NCBI GenBank assembly: GCA_937773555.1
Contig: CALJVT010000004.1
Span: forward strand, 186,001-250,000
Origin: an uncultured Pseudomonadales bacterium
GTDB lineage: Bacteria; Pseudomonadota; Gammaproteobacteria; Pseudomonadales; Balneatricaceae
DNA length: 64,000 nt
Direction of reading: 5' to 3'
Under the pieces are notes generated by a model. It saw nothing but the letters and a program-made list of their open reading frames with translations, had not been told where the DNA came from and did no database searches. Below are positions 38,857 to 47,616 of this stretch, one piece after another. Numbering within the stretch: position 1 is the stretch's first letter; every line of letters begins with the position of its first letter. Position numbers and translations under genes: made by a program.

Positions 38857-39939
38857 TTAGAACTTGTAGCCAACTTTAACTGCTGTGACTAGGCTAGTGT
38901 TACCAGTCATTACTGCTTAAGACCAGCTGCGGTATCTGAAATATCACCGTATGTTAACCTGTTGCACACCCAAAGTAATGTCGGCTTGTTCACCTGTGTA
39001 AGTTACACCAAATCCCATTTTACTATAACCATCAGTAGGTCCCAGTGGGCCTCCTTCATACCTTCAGCAGCTTCTGTACCATAGGTTACCGCACCAGACC
39101 AGTGATCAGAAAATTTCCGGCCAAGACCTAATGAATAAGTGGTAGCGTTGCTAGTAAATTCTTTCAAAGGTTACTAGCTAGCGAACTGTAGAATATCTGG
39201 TTCAGCAAAGTCTGAGTCCACTTTACTTGCCGAATGGTGCCAAATAAAAGCGTATTTTCAGCAATACCTGTTTGAAAATCTAAGTTGAATGATTCTGGAG
39301 TGTCAGATGTAACGTTGAAGTGTTGATCCCGATACAGCAAGTTTCAACAATAGTGACGTCATGGCTTACCTTTGAGTGGTACGTTAAAGCAACACGCATA
39401 GCTATTTCTGGCTTTTCAATAGCTGCACCCATAACATAACCTAAGCTCGAGTCAGCAGTTGATGTAATGTGTATAGTTGCATCGCAGAGGACGTTAGCTG
39501 TAGCACTCAAAGATTTGATTTTTAAGACCACCATAAACGGTAATATTATCAGACGTCATAACTCACCAAAAGCTGTGGTAGCACTTGACTGTCAACCTTT
39601 AGCTTTAAGTCCAGTCGTATGCACCAGTCAGTCCAATCTAACTTCCGCACCAAAAGGCTCATCTTGAATAATAGCAATGACATATCGTCATTAATATCTG
39701 TACGAAAGCCAAGGTTGTAAAGCTATAATCAGGTGCAATCTATCACCAGTAGCAGTTGCGGCACCTTATACGTACCAGTCACTTTTGGGTTGACAGAAAC
39801 CGACGTAATTTCTAACAAATTCCCATCTTTAAGAATAATCGAAGTATCTTGACCTGACCGGTCCCAGCCACCTGCTTGAGCCATTCCCGTGCCTAAGATA
39901 GTACTCAAGAATTGCAATATTTATGAGTGTGCGCTTCAT
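38857..39939 (-). pseudogene. FadL/OmpP1-family outer-membrane porin, degraded
   Basis: Piecing together all three minus-strand frames gives a FadL-family long-chain fatty-acid/hydrocarbon porin: a start MKRTL, then GGWDRSGQDTSIILKDGNLLE, VNPKVTGT, APDYSFTT, DEPFGAEV, LGYVMGAAIEKPEIAMRVALTY, TPESFNLDFQTGIAENTLLFGTI, and the barrel-closing end VKVGYKF with terminal Phe. I count at least eight frame changes or stops over about 1.08 kb, so it is a true relic. It would normally import hydrophobic compounds through the outer membrane. It lies between truC and the ABC binding protein. Confidence 0.8.
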
Positions 39940-40060
39940 ATTAACCTCTATTGTTATTATTAATAATTAAAACACCTGTTTGAATCACCAATTAAATACT
40001 CTTTGTCAAGAAGGAGTCAACGAATACTGTGAAGTTTCTCTACACAGAATTAAACGCACA

Positions 40061-40098
40061 AAAAAACCCAGCTAGATCACTCTAAGCTGGGCTTTTTT
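40061..40098 (-). terminator. terminator of the ABC binding-protein gene
   Basis: AAAAAACCCAGCT and AGCTGGGCTTTTTT arms enclose an 11-base loop, followed by a T-run on the minus strand, 22 bases after the binding-protein stop. Strong, near-symmetric and able to act in both directions. Confidence 0.88.
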
Positions 40099-40119
40099 AG
40101 TTAAGGTTTAAGCGAGTGC

Positions 40120-41319
40120 TTAGTGAACCTTAATGGTGGTGAATGAACCACCTTTTACTTCTTGCTCTTTGTACGATCCAGCAGGGTCACCGTTGGCATC
40201 AAATTCTACGTTGGTTGCGCCTTCGTAGTTAATTTGACCACCGTCTGCCAAGATCTGTAGCCCTTTAGCCAATTCACCAGGAAGGATGATTTCACCAGGA
40301 GCGTTAGCCACCTTGTTGATGTGAGCAACAATGCCAGCACGATCAGAAGATCCTGCAGATTGCATCGCTAGCGCAATCAATGCGCCTGCATCGTAAGACT
40401 GAGCTGCATAAGGAGCAGAACCGTCTAGGCCAGCTGCAGCGGCTACGTCGTTAAACATTGCTGCACCTGCAGACTCAGAACCAGGTAACGTACCAAACGT
40501 ACCTTCAATGCCACCGTCTACGTCTAGTAGAGAGTCACCAATCATGCCATCCGCTAGGATGAAACGGTCAAATGCGCCAGTATCCAAAGAAGACTGAATG
40601 ATGCCACGTCCACCTTGGTCAAGATAACCAAGTACAACTAGCTCAGAGGCACCAGAGGCAGACAAGGCGCCTACTTCAGCAGAGTAATCTGCTTTGCCAT
40701 CTTCGTGAGCAGCTTCAATGGTAATCGTACCACCAGCAGCCCGGTATGCCGTAGCAAATGCATCTGCTAGGCCCTTACCATAGTCGTTGTTAGTGTAAGT
40801 TACAGCAACAGTGTCAATACCACGACCCATTACGATGTCTGCCAATACTACACCTTGGCGAGCATCAGAAGGTGCCGTACGGAAGAATACACCGTTGTCG
40901 TCAATGCTACTAAGGCCCGGTGAAGTGGCCGATGGAGAGATCATAGCCACACCATTAGGTGCGCCTACGTTCTTAGCAATCGCACCAGTTACACCAGAAC
41001 AGTCGGCACCCATGATGGCTACAACGTTGTCAGAGTTGACTAAACGCTCTGCTGCAGCTGTTGCGGCTGATGAATCTACGCAGGTAGAGTCTGCACGCAC
41101 TGCAACAATTACCTTGCCATCTAACAATAGACCAGAGTTGGAAGCTTCAGCAAAAGCCAATTCTGCACTGTCAGCCATTGTTGGCGTTAAAGATTCAATT
41201 GGTCCAGTAAAACCTAGGATTACACCTACTTTTTCTTCGTGACCTCCTGCATATGCAGTGCCTGCTATCAAAGTTGCAGCTGCGGCTGCAAGAAGTGTCT
41301 TTTTAAATGTGTTTTGCAT
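40120..41319 (-). CDS. livK: periplasmic branched-chain-amino-acid-type binding protein
   Basis: Substrate-binding protein of the HAAT class, 399 residues, with a signal peptide (MQNTFKKTLLAAAAATLIAGTAYA-GG). The two-lobed fold begins VGVILGFTGPIESLTP. Cysteines in DSTCVD and GADCSG (about 75 and 101) could form the disulfide known from LivJ-type proteins, and ISPSATSPGLS is the ligand-binding loop. GAGGAA precedes the ATG. No other binding protein lies near livGFHM, so it probably serves that importer despite being on the other strand. Ligand unknown. Confidence 0.88.
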   Translation of the reverse strand: MQNTFKKTLLAAAAATLIAGTAYAGGHEEKVGVILGFTGPIESLTPTMADSAELAFAEASNSGLLLDGKVIVAVRADSTCVDSSAATAAAERLVNSDNVVAIMGADCSGVTGAIAKNVGAPNGVAMISPSATSPGLSSIDDNGVFFRTAPSDARQGVVLADIVMGRGIDTVAVTYTNNDYGKGLADAFATAYRAAGGTITIEAAHEDGKADYSAEVGALSASGASELVVLGYLDQGGRGIIQSSLDTGAFDRFILADGMIGDSLLDVDGGIEGTFGTLPGSESAGAAMFNDVAAAAGLDGSAPYAAQSYDAGALIALAMQSAGSSDRAGIVAHINKVANAPGEIILPGELAKGLQILADGGQINYEGATNVEFDANGDPAGSYKEQEVKGGSFTTIKVH

Positions 41320-41655
41320 TAAATTATTCCTCTAGGAATTTTATATTATAAGAGTGGTGTCGGCCAACCTCAGTATGTTTGGAGTGGGCCGTGTAGTCGA
41401 AATTTACTTTAGGTATAACGAAACTACTACCTATCGTATTACGGCCAAAACGCCGCAACGAAGCACTGAGTATATCCGCTAGTTATAGGGAAGTTCAAAC
41501 GTTAATTGCGACATTAACTTGCGCAAAGTCACATTTTCACTCAATTTGATGTGTTTTCCATTGACCAATCGTTGTTATGAAGGCTTCAACAAGCCCAAGC
41601 TATTCTGCTACACTTGCCTTATTGCTACTTATTAACTTACTTTAAAGAGTGTCCC
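41320..41655. other. intergenic region between livK and metA
   Basis: No gene seen in these 336 bases. On the livK side a TATAAT-like box lies about 30 bases before its ATG (minus strand, CTTATAATATAAAATTCC) with a GAGGAA ribosome site. On the metA side TACACT about 40 bases before the ATG could be a -10. A GTTAAT...ATTAAC repeat lies near 41495. No SAM riboswitch or MetJ box pattern recognised. Confidence 0.4.
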
Positions 41656-42585
41656 ATGCCAATCCGTATTCCAGACGCTTTGCCTGCCACCAGTGTGCTG
41701 CAACAAGAAAACGTGTTTGTAATGACAGAAACTCGCGCGCTAAACCAAGACATTCGCCCGCAAAAGATCATTATTCTTAATTTAATGCCTAAAAAAATTG
41801 AGACTGAAACTCAAATAATGCGTTTATTGTCTAATTCCTCTTTGCAAGTAGACATAGAGTTATTGCGAGTAGATAACCGTACGAGCAAAAATACGCCTTC
41901 TAAACACCTCAATAGTTTCTACCGTAATTTTGACCAGATCAAAGATCGTAATTATGACGGCCTTATTATTACGGGTGCCCCACTGGGCCTAGTTGCGTTT
42001 GAAGATGTTACCTATTGGCCTGAAGTTGACAAGATCATTCAATGGTCTCGCACCCATGTAACCTCTACCTTGTTTTTGTGTTGGGCCGCCCAAGCTGGGT
42101 TAAAATCTTTGTACGGCTTACCCAAACAAACCCGTACACAAAAGTTATCTGGCGTCTATCAACAAACAGTGAACCCAGGCCATGATGCACTCACACGAGG
42201 GTTTGATGACCAGTTTTTAGCGCCACAATCGCGCACAGCAGACTTTCCAGTAGATTACATTACTAAAAACACAGACCTGATCATCTTGGCACAATCTGAT
42301 GCTTCGGGCGCTTATTTAATGACCAGTGAAGATCGCCGTCAGGTATACGTAACCGGCCACCCAGAGTATAGCGCCGCCACTTTGGCAGATGAGTACCACA
42401 GGGATCAGGCTGCAGGTCTAAACCCTATGCTGCCCATTAACTATTTTCCAAATGATGATGCTAGTGCCATGCCTAAAGCGTCTTGGCGTAGCCATGGGTA
42501 TTTATTTTTTAGTAACTGGTTAAATTATTGCGTTTATCAAGCCACACCATACGACTTAAAGGATATGGAACCCACGCTAGATTAA
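41656..42585 (+). CDS. metA: homoserine O-succinyltransferase MetA
   Basis: First dedicated enzyme of methionine synthesis, acylating homoserine. The ATG at 41656 gives [11 protein letters not shown], the family's start; an upstream TTG-initiated extension is spurious. The 309-residue product keeps the catalytic cysteine Cys142 in [14 protein letters not shown], the YVTGHPEY histidine and glutamate, and the C-terminal [24 protein letters not shown] near residue 107 fits the transsuccinylase/transacetylase region; acyl donor choice cannot be proven. Its last nine bases overlap the convergent Cds1-like gene. Confidence 0.95.
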   Translation: MPIRIPDALPATSVLQQENVFVMTETRALNQDIRPQKIIILNLMPKKIETETQIMRLLSNSSLQVDIELLRVDNRTSKNTPSKHLNSFYRNFDQIKDRNYDGLIITGAPLGLVAFEDVTYWPEVDKIIQWSRTHVTSTLFLCWAAQAGLKSLYGLPKQTRTQKLSGVYQQTVNPGHDALTRGFDDQFLAPQSRTADFPVDYITKNTDLIILAQSDASGAYLMTSEDRRQVYVTGHPEYSAATLADEYHRDQAAGLNPMLPINYFPNDDASAMPKASWRSHGYLFFSNWLNYCVYQATPYDLKDMEPTLD

Positions 42586-43668
42586 ACCTGCAGTTATCCC
42601 TTTGGGGCCAACTGACAAACGCCCACTTCCCACCATGCTGGTAATCTGTTGCTGATAAGGGGCTGGATCACCCAGATGCTCAGACACCCAAGCAGAGTTG
42701 TGGTAGGTTTCCAAATAGCGGTCTCCACCATCACACAAAAGCGTTACGATAGAACCACTAACCCCTTGGGCGCGCATTTTCTGGGCCACAGACATAACGC
42801 CCCATAAATTAGTCCCTGTTGAAGGCCCTGCTCTACGGCCCGTCTGCTGCTCTAGCCAAAGCATCGCAGCAACGCTTGCTAAGTCAGGTACTTGTATCAT
42901 TTCATCAACCACATCTGGCATAAAAGAGGCCTCTACCTGTGGCCGGCCAATACCCTCTATGCGGCTGCTAATACCAGTAACAATACCTGAATCCTTAGCC
43001 ATGTAACTTGGATAAAAAGCTGAGTTTTCAGGATCTACGACCAGCAACTTAGTAGCATAACCCTGATAGCGAATGTAACGCCCAAGGGTAGCCGAAGTGC
43101 CACCTGTTCCAGCACTCATCACCATGGAATGAGGGATAGGATGACCCTCATTAGACATCTGTTTAAAAATACTTTCGGCAATATTGTTATTGCCACGCCA
43201 GTCTGTTGCCCTTTCAGCATACATAAACTGATCCATAAAATAGCCATTAAATTCTTTAGCTAGGGAAACTGCTGCTGCATGCATTTGAGTAGCACTATCA
43301 ACAAAATGACAACGGCCTCCAAAGCGTTCAATTTGTGCTATTTTTTGTGCTGAGGTAGATTTAGGCATCACCGCAATAAAAGGCACTCCAATAAGCTTCG
43401 CAAAGTAGGCTTCAGAAATAGCTGTGCTGCCAGATGACGCTTCTACTACAGTAGTGCCTTCACCAATTTTGCCGTTACACAGGGCATAAAGAAACAATGA
43501 CCGAGCCAGCCGATGTTTTAAACTACCGGTTGGGTGAGTACTTTCGTCTTTAAGGTATACATCGATGCCCTCGCAGTTTGGTAGGGCCAATTTAATAAGG
43601 TGGGTGTCTGCCGAGCGCTGATAGTCTGCATTAATAGAACCAAGCGCTGTGTTAATCCAATGTCTCAT
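42577..43668 (-). CDS. Cds1-like L-cysteine desulfhydrase (cysteine synthase fold)
   Basis: A 363-residue fold-type II PLP enzyme. The motif [29 protein letters not shown] contains the Schiff-base lysine (SLKHR, about residue 51). This stretch is characteristic of the Cds1 group, which degrades cysteine to pyruvate, ammonia and sulfide, rather than of Cys[16 protein letters not shown] and [17 protein letters not shown] bind substrate and cofactor phosphate. It lies 31 bases after an EamA exporter on the same strand and is convergent with metA, so sulfur amino-acid turnover is a sensible role. Confidence 0.8.
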   Translation of the reverse strand: MRHWINTALGSINADYQRSADTHLIKLALPNCEGIDVYLKDESTHPTGSLKHRLARSLFLYALCNGKIGEGTTVVEASSGSTAISEAYFAKLIGVPFIAVMPKSTSAQKIAQIERFGGRCHFVDSATQMHAAAVSLAKEFNGYFMDQFMYAERATDWRGNNNIAESIFKQMSNEGHPIPHSMVMSAGTGGTSATLGRYIRYQGYATKLLVVDPENSAFYPSYMAKDSGIVTGISSRIEGIGRPQVEASFMPDVVDEMIQVPDLASVAAMLWLEQQTGRRAGPSTGTNLWGVMSVAQKMRAQGVSGSIVTLLCDGGDRYLETYHNSAWVSEHLGDPAPYQQQITSMVGSGRLSVGPKGITAGLI

Positions 43669-43698
43669 TAGCTATTCCTTAGGTAAAGTTTACATGTC

Positions 43699-44613
43699 TT
43701 AAAGTATATCTATACGACCATCTTGAACGGAACGCGCTCTTTTACTGAGTTGTAATTCTCGCCAAGATACATAGGCACCACTGGTACATATGATGGCAAT
43801 ACCTCCCCAAACATAAATATCTGGGAAAAAATCAAAGACAAAGTAACTGATGCCTGTAGCTGCCACAATTTCAAAGTAGTTAAAGGGGCTTAGCTGCGAT
43901 GCCGTGGCATATTCACATGCCATAATAATGAAAAAGTGCCCCATCGCCGCAAATAACCCCATACTAGCCATCATTAGCAAACCTGTTAAATCTGGTGTTT
44001 TCCATACACTGCTAACCAAAGGCGTAAGCACTAGCACGCCCCCAACCGCAGTATAAAATAAGGTTAACAATGGCGGTGCAGAGGAACTCAACTTGCGAGT
44101 AAACATAATATAAAAGGCATAACCTACACCAGCCACTAGGGCCCATAATATAGTAGGCGAAAAAGAGTCTGCTGTAGGTCGTAAAACCACTACTACACCC
44201 ATGAATCCGCACACTACCGCAATGCCCCTAAGTGCGTCAAAGGATTCTCCTAGCCATAGTGGTGCAACCACAGCAACAATTAACGGGGAAACAAATAGTA
44301 ACGTTAAAGCAGTGGGAATTGGGTTGTCTTTAATGGCGAAAAAGAAGCACACCGTAGTGATGGTTAGCATCAAGCTGCGCAACAGCTGGTAAACTGGCTG
44401 CGGTGGCATGCGCCACCAGACAATGCCTTTCCAAGCCAGCAATGGTAATAGCCACAAACCATGAAACACAAACCGCGCCCAAGTGATTTCTATGACTGCA
44501 TAATCTACCGACAACAGTTTGGCAAACAGGTCTAGTATTGGCACTAGCACCATTGCCAGCATCATTAGGCCCATGCCAATAAGTGGGTTTTTTTTGTGGT
44601 TTTGCACTGTCAT
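43699..44613 (-). CDS. EamA/DMT-family transporter
   Basis: A 304-residue protein with ten predicted helices in two EamA repeats (GMGLMMLAMVLVPILDLFAKLL... and LWALVAGVGYAFYIMFTRKL...). Members export amino acids and metabolites. Co-oriented with the Cds1-like gene 31 bases downstream, suggesting export of cysteine or a related thiol, but this is inference from position. Confidence 0.82.
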   Translation of the reverse strand: MTVQNHKKNPLIGMGLMMLAMVLVPILDLFAKLLSVDYAVIEITWARFVFHGLWLLPLLAWKGIVWWRMPPQPVYQLLRSLMLTITTVCFFFAIKDNPIPTALTLLFVSPLIVAVVAPLWLGESFDALRGIAVVCGFMGVVVVLRPTADSFSPTILWALVAGVGYAFYIMFTRKLSSSAPPLLTLFYTAVGGVLVLTPLVSSVWKTPDLTGLLMMASMGLFAAMGHFFIIMACEYATASQLSPFNYFEIVAATGISYFVFDFFPDIYVWGGIAIICTSGAYVSWRELQLSKRARSVQDGRIDIL

Positions 44614-44731
44614 CCTTGTTTGAGCCTGTGGCCGTCACTTTAGCCCAAGTCTTTTGCCTTGCATAGGACTTTAATGAGGTTATAAAATGAAGCTTCTGAG
44701 TTAACTTTTATGCATTTATGTGGAACCCCCT

Positions 44732-44929
44732 ATGCCATTAATTACCGTAGAACTATTTGAAGGCCGCTCGGTCGATCAAAAGCGTCAAATTGTTGAAGGA
44801 CTCACAAAAACTATGTGCGACATTACTGGTGGTAATCCAAGCGCAGTTCAGGTGATGATTCGTGATGTGCCCAAGTCTAATTGGGGATTTGGTGGTGAAT
44901 TATGTAGCGACTTATTTCCGGATAAATAA
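44732..44929 (+). CDS. 4-oxalocrotonate tautomerase-family protein
   Basis: A 65-residue tautomerase. I start at ATG 44732 so that Pro1 (after Met removal, PLITVELFEG) is the catalytic N-terminal proline; a GTG four codons upstream would bury it. The conserved KRQIVEGLT and later VQVMIRDVPKSNWGFGG are typical of the 4-OT family, though the arginine pattern differs from the true xylene-pathway enzyme. Substrate unknown. A deacetylase gene starts four bases after its stop. Confidence 0.85.
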   Translation: MPLITVELFEGRSVDQKRQIVEGLTKTMCDITGGNPSAVQVMIRDVPKSNWGFGGELCSDLFPDK

Positions 44930-44933
44930 AACT

Positions 44934-46007
44934 ATGAACTGCAAATCAATACGCTGTTTACCCCTATTGTTTTTGGGGCTTATTTGGCCCCTAACCAGCC
45001 CTGCAGCCGACAGCTTCAATATTCTGCTGTATCATCACATTAGTTCCACCATGCCTCGCTCTACCTCATTAACAGCAAAAGAGTTTGAAGGTCATTTAGC
45101 CTATTTAAAGCATAATAACTACACAGTTGTAGACCTAGGATCAGCTATAGCGTCGGTACAGCAAGGCACAGCCTTGCCTGAAAAGGCAATTGTTATTACA
45201 TTTGACGATGCGTGGCGTGACATTTATCTGCACGGTTTCCCTTTGTTAAAAAAATATGATTACCCTTTTACGGTATTTGTAAATACAGACCCTGTTGATC
45301 AAAATAACCGCCACGCGATGACATGGGATATGCTGCGAGACCTGAAAAAGCACGGTGTCACCTTAGCTAACCATACTAAAGACCACGACTACCTAGTCCG
45401 CAAACCGACATACGATGAACAGTGGCTAGCTGCAACATTAGCCAACATTAATACTGCTCAGCAACGCTTAATTGAGGAAACTGGGCCAGTACCTAAATGG
45501 TTAGCCTACCCTTTTGGAGAATACAACGACCAACTCAAACGTGCGCTTAAAGACAGGGGCTACATTGCATTTGGGCAACAGTCTGGCGGAGTGGCTAAAT
45601 TTTCTGACTGGCAAGCATTGCCTCGTTTTTCAGCAGCAGGCAAATATAGTAGTTTAAAAACCCTTAAAACTAAGCTTGCATCACAGCCCTTGCCAGCTCA
45701 TTACGCTGCTTTTGCCAACCCAGTCATTCGGACAGATCAAGCAGGCCAAAGCCAGCCGATCTTAAACGTAGAGCTGAGCAAAGCACAACGGCTTGGTGTC
45801 AGGCAGCAGTTGTCTTGTTTTATTTTAGGCAACCGGCAAATGCCAGCCTGGCAAGGTAAAATTAATTTTACCATTCAGGCGAATGAGGCCTTAGGCAAAG
45901 GGCGTAATCGATACAATTGCACCGCTCCCATTTGGGGGCAAAAGAACTACTATTGGTTATCCCACCAATGGCTAGTTTATGGCGGTGAAGCCCCACCAAA
46001 AGAGTAG
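44934..46007 (+). CDS. secreted polysaccharide deacetylase-family protein
   Basis: A 357-residue exported protein. I use ATG 44934, which gives a clean signal peptide (MNCKSIRCLPLLFLGLIWPLTSPAADS). The NodB domain (about 30-220) shows the metal-binding aspartates in ITFDDAWRD, HTKDHDYL as the HxxxH-like motif 2, and YPFGEYND as motif 3. The region beyond about 245 is an extra C-terminal beta-rich domain I do not recognise, with a possible disulfide (SCFILG / YNCTAPIW). Probable substrate is an N-acetylated polysaccharide such as exopolysaccharide or peptidoglycan. Confidence 0.82.
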   Translation: MNCKSIRCLPLLFLGLIWPLTSPAADSFNILLYHHISSTMPRSTSLTAKEFEGHLAYLKHNNYTVVDLGSAIASVQQGTALPEKAIVITFDDAWRDIYLHGFPLLKKYDYPFTVFVNTDPVDQNNRHAMTWDMLRDLKKHGVTLANHTKDHDYLVRKPTYDEQWLAATLANINTAQQRLIEETGPVPKWLAYPFGEYNDQLKRALKDRGYIAFGQQSGGVAKFSDWQALPRFSAAGKYSSLKTLKTKLASQPLPAHYAAFANPVIRTDQAGQSQPILNVELSKAQRLGVRQQLSCFILGNRQMPAWQGKINFTIQANEALGKGRNRYNCTAPIWGQKNYYWLSHQWLVYGGEAPPKE

Positions 46008-46140
46008 CCATGCGCAGTGGTAAGTTTAGCCCTTTTGAGCCGAAAAAACTGTGGGACTTTGTTGGACATACTTAAGCCGTTAACCAGACATAGGTATTGG
46101 GCCAGGTGGTTTTTTCTAAAAATTTTATACCTACGATGCC

Positions 46141-46194
46141 ACATTAAACCGTAATACTCATAGGCATAAACACATGAGCATTACAGTTTAATGT
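46141..46194 (-). repeat. 21-bp hairpin spanning the MFS stop codon
   Basis: Arms 46141-46161 and 46174-46194 pair over 21 positions around a 12-base loop. On the minus transcript all 21 pairs form, two as G.U wobbles; on the plus strand those two are mismatches. The MFS TAA (46183-46181) lies within the stem. No T-run follows, so it is a 3'-end stabiliser, a factor-dependent stop or a small-RNA-like element. Confidence 0.7.
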
Positions 46195-47455
46195 CATCCT
46201 GTTCGGACGATAAACTAGGCCGCTCGTCAATCTGCTCATGTGCTGCCAAATAAAGTTCTTTAGAACTGTATTGGTTGGATGGTACCGCTACAAAAGGCTG
46301 CACGGGCCTCACAAAAATAGCTTGATAAACCCTTCTATACACTGCCAAACCAGCCAACAACGAACTGGTTATTACGCTCACTATAAACAAGGCCTGCACA
46401 CCTATTAGGTCTATTAATGGGCCAACGACAATGGGGCCACTAATGGCTCCTAAACCATAAACAATAAGAATAGCACCAGCAATTTTCACCCTTAATTCAG
46501 GCCCAACAATGTCGTTAATAAGTGCCACAGCAATAGAATATAAGGTAAACAAAAAAGCCCCATAGCAAGCCACTGCATACCAAATTAAATCTGGTGCATA
46601 GTTGGTCGCCAAGATAACAAAAATGGCTGATATGGAAATACAAATAGGCACAAACATCATCAACCAACCACGGCCTATTCTGTCTGATAAGCGCCCCAAG
46701 GGCCACTGCAGCAACAAACCACTAATTAACAAGGTGGCAGTAAACTGAGGAATCAAGCGTGTGTCACCGAGCACTTCAAGGGCATACACAGGTGCAAACG
46801 CATGCACACTTGCGTTACTAGCACCTGCAACAAAAACCCCTAACATAGCCAATGGTCCTACTTGTGCCAGCAGGTCAAAAGAAAGTTTACTATCTGCAGC
46901 AATAGTGGGAGCAGATTGCTTAGTTAACAGCACGGGGATTAGCGCTAGCGAAAATATAATAGACGCTAAACTGAATAATTCGAACTGGCCTACATCACCC
47001 ACATTTAGTAAAAATTGACCACAGCCTGCGGCCATGTAGTTAACCATCATATAGCTAGAAAGCACGCCTCCCCTTTGATGACTTGGTGTGGCATCATTAA
47101 GCCAGCTTTCTGTAACTATGATTAACCCAGCCATACAAAAGCCAGATACCAAACGCAACAGCATCCAGTAGTTAACCTCTAAAAATAACGGGTGTAATAA
47201 TGCCGTGGTAGACATGAGCGACGCGAACACTGCAAAAGCACGAATGTGGCCCACTCTGGCAACAATACGTCCAGCAAATAATCCTCCCAGCAGAAGGCCC
47301 AAAAAATAACTGGCCATGATAAATCCAAGCCAGCTGGTGCTGACTCCTTCTAGGGTGGCACGCAAACCTAATAGAGAATTAAATAGACCATTAGCCAACA
47401 GTAAAAGACCGTAGCTTAATAATAAAGAAAAGATAGACCGAAAAACAGAAATCAC
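46181..47455 (-). CDS. YcaD-like MFS transporter
   Basis: A 424-residue twelve-helix protein. It resembles E. coli YcaD: SWLGFIMASYFLGLLLGGLFAGRIVARVGHIRAFAVFA, LRLVSGFCMAGLIIVTESWLND, and the second-half A-motif LQWPLGRLSDRIGRGWLMMF. The last 50 residues form a cytoplasmic acidic tail (SSEQDDIKL). Substrate unknown. A long hairpin overlaps its stop codon. Confidence 0.85.
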   Translation of the reverse strand: MISVFRSIFSLLLSYGLLLLANGLFNSLLGLRATLEGVSTSWLGFIMASYFLGLLLGGLFAGRIVARVGHIRAFAVFASLMSTTALLHPLFLEVNYWMLLRLVSGFCMAGLIIVTESWLNDATPSHQRGGVLSSYMMVNYMAAGCGQFLLNVGDVGQFELFSLASIIFSLALIPVLLTKQSAPTIAADSKLSFDLLAQVGPLAMLGVFVAGASNASVHAFAPVYALEVLGDTRLIPQFTATLLISGLLLQWPLGRLSDRIGRGWLMMFVPICISISAIFVILATNYAPDLIWYAVACYGAFLFTLYSIAVALINDIVGPELRVKIAGAILIVYGLGAISGPIVVGPLIDLIGVQALFIVSVITSSLLAGLAVYRRVYQAIFVRPVQPFVAVPSNQYSSKELYLAAHEQIDERPSLSSEQDDIKL

Positions 47456-47538
47456 ACCTTTGTCCTACATCACCAACTTGAAGAGGTGACGTCAGCATAT
47501 CCTAGAATGCAGGCGTGAGGCCATAGACCTTAAAGAAA

Positions 47539-47568
47539 TTATGGCCCCTGGTGCATAAGGGGCCATAA
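47539..47568 (-). terminator. terminator of the malyl-CoA lyase gene
   Basis: Perfect 11-base arms TTATGGCCCCT and AGGGGCCATAA flank an 8-base loop, followed on the minus strand by AATTTCTTT. It begins about 50 bases after the lyase stop and lies ahead of the MFS gene. Confidence 0.75.
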
Positions 47569-47616
47569 GTTGGCTTTGCTTAGGCCTAGTTAACCTTATT
47601 TAAAGTTACTTTGAAC

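Noticed and set aside
42577-43668. Cysteine synthase CysK/CysM
   Set aside because: The [14 protein letters not shown] block and overall length match the Cds1 group instead.
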